Shown: positions 58,681 through 64,000 of the stretch, piece after piece | Position numbering within the stretch: the stretch's first letter is position 1 | Layout of the letters: each line of letters starts with the position of its first letter | NCBI RefSeq assembly: GCF_026547205.1 | Contig: NZ_CP106877.1 | Span: forward strand, 1,266,771-1,330,770 | DNA from: Fervidibacillus halotolerans | Lineage (GTDB): Bacteria; Bacillota; Bacilli; Bacillales; Caldibacillaceae | DNA length: 64,000 nt | Direction: 5' to 3' | Notes under the pieces: model-generated | Told to the model about the DNA's origin: nothing | Database searches by the model: none | The model's input: only the letters and a program-made list of their open reading frames with translations | Translations under genes and position numbers: made by a program

Positions 58681-60213
58681 TTATACCGGATATACAGGAT
58701 GTTTCCGTTCACTAAAAGTAAGGTCTTTCGTTTCATAGAAGGCAAACCGTTCTATAAGGACGTTTCGTAATTCATTCGGATCCACGATTTCGTCGACAAT
58801 TAACTCCGATGCTAATTTGTAAATATCGATATGTTCCCTATATTCCCTTTCCTTTTCATCGATGAACGCTTGTCGTTCCACTTTATCTTCAATTTCTTGA
58901 ATTTTATTCGAATAAACAGCATTTACGGCCGCCTCTGGACCCATGACCGCTATTTGCGCCGTAGGTAAAGCGATACATACATCCGGTTCAAAGGCTGGGC
59001 CCGCCATCGCATAAAGCCCTGCTCCATAAGCTTTACGTACAATGACTGATATTTTTGGAACCGTTGCGGAACTCATCGCTGCGATCATTTTTGCACCGTG
59101 CCGGATAATTCCCGCCCGTTCCACTTTCGTCCCGATCATAAAACCGGGCACGTCCGCCAGAAATAAGAGGGGGATGTTGAAAGCATCGCAAAGGGTGATA
59201 AACCTTGCCGCCTTATCCGCAGAATCGACAAACAATACCCCTCCCTTGATCCTCGGTTGATTCGCAACAATTCCAACTACCCGTCCACCAATTCTCGCCA
59301 AACCGGTGATGATTTCCGGAGCGAATAATTTTTTTATTTCAAAAAAACTTCCCTCATCAATTAATGCTTCGATACAGTCGTACATATTAAACGGAATATT
59401 TTGATTCGTAGGAATCACTTCATTCAAATCCCCTATGAAAGAGGGTTCCTTTGACTTTTCCTTTTTCGGCAAGGTGGAATAGTTTTGTGGAAAATAGTCG
59501 ATATATTTTTTCGCTACTTCTAACGCTTCTTCCTCGGTATCGGCTAAATAATCTCCGCAACCGCTTACAGTGCAGTGCATCCTCGCCCCACCCATTTCTT
59601 CTAAAGTGACCTTTTCTCCGATAACCTTTTCTGCCATTCGGGGGGAACCGAGATACATGGAAGAATTTTTGTCTACCATGATGACGATGTCACAAAATGC
59701 AGGAATATAAGCCCCTCCTGCAGCAGATGGTCCAAATAATATACAAATTTGCGGAACCATCCCACTCATTTTCACTTGATTGTAAAAGATTCTTCCTGCA
59801 CCTCTGCGGTTTGGAAACATTTCCAACTGATCGGTAATCCGGGCACCGGCGGAATCGACTAAATAAAACATCGGCACTTTTAATTTCATGGCTACTTCTT
59901 GCATTCGGATAATTTTTTCTACCGTTCTTGCACCCCAAGAACCTGCTTTCACCGTTGAATCGTTGGCCATGACACAAACGGTTCTTCCCTTTACCTTCCC
60001 AATTGCTGTAACGACCCCATCAGCCGGTAAATCCCCCTGTTGACAATTGGCAAAAAGACCGTCCTCTTCATAACGACCGTCGTCGAATAATTTTTTGAGA
60101 CGAACCCGGACGAATAATTTGTTTTGTTTTTTTAATTTTTTATGATATTTTTCATCTCCACCGCGATAAATGTTTTCCCGTATTCCTTTCAAGTTTGTAA
60201 CCCTTTGATCCAT
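58681..60213 (-). CDS. Acyl-CoA carboxylase, carboxyltransferase (beta) subunit
   Basis: Moves the carboxyl group from carboxybiotin to an acyl-CoA. The 510 residues contain both crotonase-fold halves: DSAGARITDQLEMFPNRRGAGRIFYN with GPSAAGGAYIPA, and DVPGFMIGTKVERAGIIRHGAKM with RKAYGAGLYAMAG and PTAQIAVMGPEAAV. The acyl substrate (propionyl, methylcrotonyl or other) cannot be fixed from these motifs; the family is that of B. subtilis YngE. ATG at 60213 follows GGGAG. It lies 24 bases after the biotin carrier gene. No biotin carboxylase subunit is present in the window. Confidence 0.9.
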   Translation of the reverse strand: MDQRVTNLKGIRENIYRGGDEKYHKKLKKQNKLFVRVRLKKLFDDGRYEEDGLFANCQQGDLPADGVVTAIGKVKGRTVCVMANDSTVKAGSWGARTVEKIIRMQEVAMKLKVPMFYLVDSAGARITDQLEMFPNRRGAGRIFYNQVKMSGMVPQICILFGPSAAGGAYIPAFCDIVIMVDKNSSMYLGSPRMAEKVIGEKVTLEEMGGARMHCTVSGCGDYLADTEEEALEVAKKYIDYFPQNYSTLPKKEKSKEPSFIGDLNEVIPTNQNIPFNMYDCIEALIDEGSFFEIKKLFAPEIITGLARIGGRVVGIVANQPRIKGGVLFVDSADKAARFITLCDAFNIPLLFLADVPGFMIGTKVERAGIIRHGAKMIAAMSSATVPKISVIVRKAYGAGLYAMAGPAFEPDVCIALPTAQIAVMGPEAAVNAVYSNKIQEIEDKVERQAFIDEKEREYREHIDIYKLASELIVDEIVDPNELRNVLIERFAFYETKDLTFSERKHPVYPV

Positions 60214-60237
60214 TTTCTCCCAACCCCATTCCATCGC

Positions 60238-60450
60238 TTATTCTAAAGAAATAAGTACATCGCCTTCGTTAACAAAATCCCCTTCCTGTACTCGAACTTC
60301 CTTTACCGTTCCGGCTGTTTCACATTCAATCGGGATTTCCATTTTCATCGATTCTAAAATGATAACCGGTTGACCAATTTCTACTTTTTCTCCAGGAGAT
60401 ACGTTGATTCGATAAATAGTCCCAGCCATTTTTGCTTCGATAAATGCCAT
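60238..60450 (-). CDS. Biotin/lipoyl attachment domain protein (biotin carboxyl carrier)
   Basis: A 70-residue stand-alone biotinyl domain with the classic ESMKMEIP motif (biotin on lysine 36), the mirrored half GTIYRINVSPGEKVEIGQPV and the C-terminal GDFVNEGDVLISLE. It resembles B. subtilis YngHB (about 71 residues). ATG at 60450 is spaced 7 bases from AGGAGG; upstream ATGs are too close to it. It should carry biotin for the carboxyltransferase encoded next. Confidence 0.92.
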   Translation of the reverse strand: MAFIEAKMAGTIYRINVSPGEKVEIGQPVIILESMKMEIPIECETAGTVKEVRVQEGDFVNEGDVLISLE

Positions 60451-60541
60451 ATTCATTCCTCCTATCGATCTTTCATTTTTCCGCGATTTCAATGTTGTTT
60501 ATAGTAATATTCGACGATATCCGTTTTTTTCCTTCATTTTT

Positions 60542-60555
60542 TGTAAACGTTTAAA
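60542..60555 (-). promoter_or_regulatory. cre-like site (CcpA) upstream of the carboxylase genes
   Basis: TTTAAACGTTTACA on the minus strand matches the cre pattern TGWAANCGNTNWCA at 13 of 14 positions. It lies 92 bases before the biotin carrier start and 76 bases before ylbP on the other strand, so it could govern either. Confidence 0.5.
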
Positions 60556-60630
60556 TGTTTCATTCTCGAAAATTTAAAATAATTTATATATAATATTAAA
60601 AAAGCGTTCATTTCTTAAGGAGGAAAGACT

Positions 60631-61101
60631 ATGACGGTTCGAGTAGAAAGATTGAAAATTAATTACAAAACGTTGGAAGAATTTAAGAAATTTAAAGAAT
60701 ATGGTTTGCAAGAGCTTTCCATGTTAGAGGACTTGGAAGCGAATATCATTGAAAATGATAGTGATTCCCCCTTTTATGGCATTTACTACGGTGAAAGATT
60801 AGTCGCGAGGATGAGTTTGTATCGAGTGAGTCGAGAGTACAACAAATATTTTGAACCGGCTACCGATTATTTGGAACTTTGGAAATTAGAAGTGCTACCT
60901 GATTTTCAAAATCAAGGGTTCGGGACCGCCCTCGTCGATTTTGCGAAAGGTTTCGGATTACCAATTAAAACAAATGCGAGAATGCAATCGAAAGAATTTT
61001 GGTTAAAACAAGGGTTCGTCCCTGCCCATTACGATATGGAACGGGATTTAGGGGAAAATCCGCTAATTTGGATGCCTGTCGGTTTTTCTGAAAAAAAATA
61101 A
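60631..61101 (+). CDS. ylbP: GNAT family N-acetyltransferase YlbP
   Basis: A GCN5-related acetyltransferase of 156 residues; the acceptor is unknown. The acetyl-CoA site is visible in LWKLEVLPDFQNQGFGTALVDFAKG (beta-4 with a Q-N-Q-G-F-G loop), followed by AR-QSKEFWLKQGFVP. It corresponds to B. subtilis YlbP in sequence and place. ATG follows AAGGAGG. It is transcribed alone on the plus strand, convergent with gerR. Confidence 0.9.
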   Translation: MTVRVERLKINYKTLEEFKKFKEYGLQELSMLEDLEANIIENDSDSPFYGIYYGERLVARMSLYRVSREYNKYFEPATDYLELWKLEVLPDFQNQGFGTALVDFAKGFGLPIKTNARMQSKEFWLKQGFVPAHYDMERDLGENPLIWMPVGFSEKK

Positions 61102-61106
61102 AACTT

Positions 61107-61146
61107 TCGGGCGGTTTCTTCCTTTCCAATTGGATCCTTCGCCCGA
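61107..61146. terminator. Shared terminator between ylbP and gerR
   Basis: TCGGGCG (61107-61113) pairs with CGCCCGA (61140-61146), with an inner TCCAATTGGA palindrome. The minus strand side ends in AAAGTTTTATTTTTTTT, so it best serves gerR; it also lies 6 bases past the ylbP stop. Confidence 0.65.
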
Positions 61147-61221
61147 CTATTCTTAAACATTCAATTTCAAACATTCCTATATCCGTATCGATCCTTTGGT
61201 TCCATCCCTTTTCTTTCGGGC

Positions 61222-61776
61222 TCATTCCTTCTCCATTTCTTCCTTTTCCGTTTTAGTCAACGTTCTCGCTTTTTCCAAAATGGTTAATAAAGACACATAT
61301 TCATCTTTTAATTCTTTATTTTCCTTTACTAATTTCTCATTCTCCTTTTCCAACTCCTTCAGACGATTTTCCATGAAAAGGAGTTTTTCTTGATAATTAT
61401 TTTCTGTATTTTCTAAATTTGCTTCGAAAAGATGTTCCCTTTCCTTCATATTCTGTAAAAATTCAATAACATCTTCTAAACGAATCGATGTTTTTTTCCC
61501 CTGTTCCGATACAGCTTCCAATTCTCCAGTGTTTTGACGAATTCCTCGTTTTCCTTCCTTCCGTTGCTTTTTCGCTAATTCTATCGCCGATTGATATTGT
61601 TTGCGAACGGTAGAGTTCCAACGGAAGCCACAGGCAGCTGCAGTCCGATTTAATTTTTTTCCTACTTCATCGAAAGCTTTCAATTGGGTGCTACCTTCCC
61701 GAATATGTCTTAAAACCACTTCCGCAAGAAGCAGATCTTCATCCTTCGTCCAAGCATCTTGTCGCACCGAAGTCAT
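61222..61776 (-). CDS. gerR: RsfA-family sporulation regulator GerR (YlbO)
   Basis: A 184-residue DNA-binding regulator with an N-terminal SANT/Myb-like domain ([24 protein letters not shown] and [19 protein letters not shown]) and a long C-terminal coiled coil (about 95-180, rich in Lys, Glu and Leu). In B. subtilis GerR is made under sigma-E and adjusts mother-cell genes, including coat and germination genes. ATG at 61776 is spaced 6 bases from AGGGAGGGG; a longer frame to 61815 is not conserved. Confidence 0.92.
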   Translation of the reverse strand: MTSVRQDAWTKDEDLLLAEVVLRHIREGSTQLKAFDEVGKKLNRTAAACGFRWNSTVRKQYQSAIELAKKQRKEGKRGIRQNTGELEAVSEQGKKTSIRLEDVIEFLQNMKEREHLFEANLENTENNYQEKLLFMENRLKELEKENEKLVKENKELKDEYVSLLTILEKARTLTKTEKEEMEKE

Positions 61777-61814
61777 CAAATCCCCTCCCTTATCGAATTT
61801 CCATTCGTCATTCA

Positions 61815-61843
61815 AATATATGCAAGTAGTAGAAACGATAGAC
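61815..61843 (-). promoter_or_regulatory. Candidate sigma-E promoter for gerR
   Basis: Minus strand CATATATT (61815-61822) with GTCTATC (61837-61843) 14 bases upstream. The -10 lies in the same extended word, GCATATATTkGAATG, as at spoVD. The -35 is a poor match. Confidence 0.4.
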
Positions 61844-61977
61844 TGGGATTTGAGAAAGTTTCCTAAAAATTCAGAGAGGATATTTTAAAATAAAATGAAG
61901 TTTACGAAAAATGTAGAGGATTATGTTGTTGGACGGTTTGAAACGAGGGAGGAGGATGAAAACCGAGGAATATTTTT

Positions 61978-62014
61978 ATAAAAATAAAAAGAAGCCATTT
62001 TATGTAGGCTTCTT
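61978..62014 (-). terminator. Rho-independent terminator after rpmF
   Basis: Minus strand AAGAAGCC, 10-base loop, GGCTTCTT, then TTTATTTTTAT, 8 bases after the rpmF stop. The remainder of the gap to gerR has no other feature besides the gerR promoter. Confidence 0.85.
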
Positions 62015-62022
62015 TATTTCAC

Positions 62023-62196
62023 TTATTTATTAATAACTTCTTCACCTTTATAAGTTCCACAGTTTTTGCACACCCGATGGGCCAATTTCATTTCACCACA
62101 ATTCGGACATTCTACCATACCGGGAACTTGTAATTTAAAATGCGTACGACGCAAACGTTTTTTCATTTTGGAAGTTCTTCTAAAAGGTACAGCCAT
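62023..62196 (-). CDS. rpmF: 50S ribosomal protein L32
   Basis: A 57-residue ribosomal protein beginning [19 protein letters not shown]. It keeps four zinc-binding cysteines as CPNC and CKNC (residues 30, 33, 43, 46), so this is the zinc-containing form. ATG at 62196 follows AAGGAGGTG. It lies 32 bases after ylbN, the near-universal yceD-rpmF pair, and ends at a strong terminator. Confidence 0.97.
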   Translation of the reverse strand: MAVPFRRTSKMKKRLRRTHFKLQVPGMVECPNCGEMKLAHRVCKNCGTYKGEEVINK

Positions 62197-62228
62197 AGTT
62201 TACACCTCCTTACAAGGAATCTACCATC

Positions 62229-62759
62229 CTATTCATCCTTTTCTTGATGAAAAAAATTAGCTAAATCCGCTAAGCGAGGATCGACTCTTTTTTCATTCAG
62301 ACGATCAGGATCTTGGATGAACTCCCAATCCACACCCTTTTTTTGTTCAGTTGGAATTTGGTCATCCTTTTCATTGTACACTTGAATAGGAATTTCAATC
62401 AAGATTAATTCTTCAATAATCGGTGTAAGGTCGATCATCTCTCCTTGAATGGGATGAATATTTTCCTGTTCTTCCCAATCTTCACCGGTCGAATCTTGTA
62501 CGAAAATTTCCGTCGTTCGGATGTCAATTGGGAAATGAACATCTCGTAACGTTCTCGAACTTGGTAACACCATCTCACCGGTTATATGTAAGTGAAAGGT
62601 GACTTTTTTCGAGTCCAAATCGACATTTCCAACGATACGAATCGGAGAAATGGAGCGAATTTGATGATCCCTTTCTTTTAAATGGTCAAATGGAACCGTT
62701 TTGTCAAACTGAATTCCATTTTTCTTAAACTTTTGTAGCTGAACGATGGACCATTTCAT
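62229..62759 (-). CDS. ylbN: YceD/DUF177 family protein YlbN
   Basis: A 176-residue protein of the DUF177 family, whose genes nearly always precede rpmF. In bacteria and plastids the family is needed for proper 23S rRNA accumulation. It shows MKWSIVQLQKF, GNVDLDSKKVTFHLHITGEMVLPSSRTL and the conserved C-terminal VDPRLADLANFF. The ATG at 62759 and the adjacent one at 62762 are both usable behind AGGTG. A consensus promoter lies just upstream. Confidence 0.93.
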   Translation of the reverse strand: MKWSIVQLQKFKKNGIQFDKTVPFDHLKERDHQIRSISPIRIVGNVDLDSKKVTFHLHITGEMVLPSSRTLRDVHFPIDIRTTEIFVQDSTGEDWEEQENIHPIQGEMIDLTPIIEELILIEIPIQVYNEKDDQIPTEQKKGVDWEFIQDPDRLNEKRVDPRLADLANFFHQEKDE

Positions 62760-62788
62760 CATAAATTCACCTCAAGACAACAAAAGTA

Positions 62789-62817
62789 ATTATATCTTTC
62801 ATTTTCTTATTTGTCAA
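62789..62817 (-). promoter_or_regulatory. Consensus sigma-A promoter for ylbN-rpmF
   Basis: TTGACA (62812-62817), 17 bases, TATAAT (62789-62794) on the minus strand: perfect hexamers and spacing. It is the strongest promoter in the window and fits a ribosomal protein operon. Confidence 0.9.
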
Positions 62818-62957
62818 TACAATTTTCTTTACAGACCGTAAGAGCCACATACGATGTTTAATTAGTATTTGAAATTTTAGCTTCTTTCATACGGATCAAC
62901 AGGATAGAAATTTTCATCCAAACGTGATAATGTATTGATAAAAAAAGGAGTAGGCGA

Positions 62958-64000
62958 ATGAAATGTGCAGGAATTGTTGTAGAGTATAATCCATTCCATA
63001 ACGGTCATTTATACCATTTACAAAAAACAGTGGAAAAAACCGGCGCAGATTGTATCATCGCCGTGATGAGTGGGAATTTTTTGCAACGGGGAGAACCTGC
63101 CCTCGTATCGAAGTTTTCCCGTACGAAGATGGCATTAGCTGCGGGGGTCGATTTAGTCGTTGAACTACCTTATGCCTTTGCCACTCAAAAGGCAGAAACT
63201 TTCGCAACTGGAGCGGTCCAAATTTTGGCCGATTTAGGATGCCAGTACTTATGTTTCGGCAGTGAGTCGGGGAAGATCGATGATTTTTATCGGACGATGA
63301 ATTTTATTGAACAAAATAAAGAATTGTTTAACCGTTCCGTTCAAACATATATGAAAACGGGCATCAGTTATCCGAAAGCTTGTTCCATGGCCTTTCGTTC
63401 GTTAAATCCTACTGGAATGATGGTCGATTTAAGTAAGCCAAATAATATTTTAGGCTATCACTACATGAAAGCGATCAAGAAGCAACATCGTTCGATTACC
63501 CCAATAACGATCAAACGAATCCATTCCGATTACCATGAAAACAACCTATCTCCAAAGGGCATTTCTAGTGCAACGAGCATCCGACAAGCACTATTTTCTC
63601 AAACATCTTTTCCGATCGAAGCACATGTACCGAAAACTACTTGGAATGAGCTAATACGGTTTAAAAAGGAGTATGGAACCTTCGCCCATTGGGAACGATA
63701 TTGGTCATTTTTACAGTACCGACTGTTACATATTAGACCGAAGGATTTAAAAAACATATACGAAGTTGAAGAAGGGATCGAACATCGATTAATTGGGATG
63801 GCTAAAGAGGCAAGCCATTTCCAAGCATTTATGGAAAAATTGAAAACAAAAAGATATACTTGGACCCGCTTGCAACGAATTATAACCCATATTTTAACAA
63901 ATACGACAAAAGAAGAAATGGAAAGACGGAGTGAAAAGGTGGATTATATTCGCATCCTCGGATTAAATGAAAGGGGGAGAAAGTATTTACGAAAATACAA
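62958..64000 (+). CDS. tmcAL: tRNA(Met) cytidine acetate ligase TmcAL (YlbM), 3' end cut by window edge
   Basis: Uses ATP and acetate to make N4-acetylcytidine at the wobble base of elongator tRNA(Met). The frame is open from ATG (62958, after AAGGAG) to the window edge, 347 codons of about 400. The N terminus shows the nucleotidyltransferase motif EYNPFHNGHLYHL, VMSGNFLQRGEPA, FGSESG, and further on SSATSIRQAL. It is divergent from ylbN. Confidence 0.95.
   Translation, partial: MKCAGIVVEYNPFHNGHLYHLQKTVEKTGADCIIAVMSGNFLQRGEPALVSKFSRTKMALAAGVDLVVELPYAFATQKAETFATGAVQILADLGCQYLCFGSESGKIDDFYRTMNFIEQNKELFNRSVQTYMKTGISYPKACSMAFRSLNPTGMMVDLSKPNNILGYHYMKAIKKQHRSITPITIKRIHSDYHENNLSPKGISSATSIRQALFSQTSFPIEAHVPKTTWNELIRFKKEYGTFAHWERYWSFLQYRLLHIRPKDLKNIYEVEEGIEHRLIGMAKEASHFQAFMEKLKTKRYTWTRLQRIITHILTNTTKEEMERRSEKVDYIRILGLNERGRKYLRKY

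Noticed and set aside
60590-60600. TATAAT-like words before ylbP as a promoter.
   Set aside because: The stretch is almost all A and T and no -35 hexamer is found at a suitable distance, so the match is not informative.

Overview
This window is a stretch of chromosome from a low-GC, endospore-forming Bacillaceae bacterium (Firmicutes). The evidence is Bacillus-type gene order, strong AGGAGG-like ribosome sites, sigma-A promoters, and sporulation genes (spoVM, sigE, sigG, spoIIGA, spoVD, spoVE, gerR). The meso-DAP signature in MurE and the bacillithiol enzyme BshC agree. I cannot name the species. Almost everything lies on the minus strand; read from high to low coordinates it follows the Bacillus subtilis ylbM-to-recG region. 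Only rpmB, rqcH, ylbP and tmcAL are on the plus strand. Both ends cut genes: recG at base 1 and tmcAL at base 64000.

Layout from right to left. 64.0-61.2 kb: tmcAL, ylbN-rpmF, gerR, ylbP. 60.5-58.7 kb: a two-gene acyl-CoA carboxylase module (biotin carrier plus carboxyltransferase) that is not in this place in B. subtilis, with a cre-like site upstream. 58.5-55.5 kb: panE, a DUF3397-like membrane protein, bshC. 55.3-36.6 kb: the division and cell wall (dcw) cluster mraZ-rsmH-ftsL-pbpB-spoVD-murE-(unnamed)-mraY-murD-spoVE-murG, then divIB-ylxW-ylxX-sbp-ftsA-ftsZ under its own promoter. 36.3-33.7 kb: spoIIGA-sigE and sigG. 33.4-29.8 kb: pgeF-ylmE-sepF-ylmG-ylmH-divIVA. 29.8-24.3 kb: T-box-controlled ileS, lspA-rluD family gene, pyrR. 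24.3-19.7 kb: rqcH (plus) and the calcium ATPase yloB. 19.6-6.3 kb: a long head-to-tail operon yloC-remA-gmk-rpoZ-coaBC-priA-fmt-rsmB-prpC-prkC-rsgA-rpe-thiN. 6.2-1 kb: spoVM, rpmB, yloU-fakA, sdaAB-sdaAA-recG.

The region joins peptidoglycan precursor synthesis (MurE, MraY, MurD, MurG), septal synthesis and division (PBP2B, FtsL, DivIB, SpoVE, FtsA, FtsZ, SepF, DivIVA), Ser/Thr kinase signalling to the wall (PrkC/PrpC), the mother-cell and forespore sigma factors, and translation quality control (RqcH, YlmH, Fmt, RsmB, RsgA).

Compared with B. subtilis as I remember it, several genes are absent from their usual slots: murB, the whole pyrP-to-pyrE operon (leaving pyrR alone), rlmN, def, ylmA/ylmC and ylyA. 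The most unusual gene is a 140-residue protein between murE and mraY that looks like a Mur-ligase N-terminal domain with no ATP-binding or C-terminal domain. I found no CRISPR array, prophage, transposase, rRNA or tRNA gene, and no clear-cut new system; the unusual items are small additions and losses within a conserved backbone.
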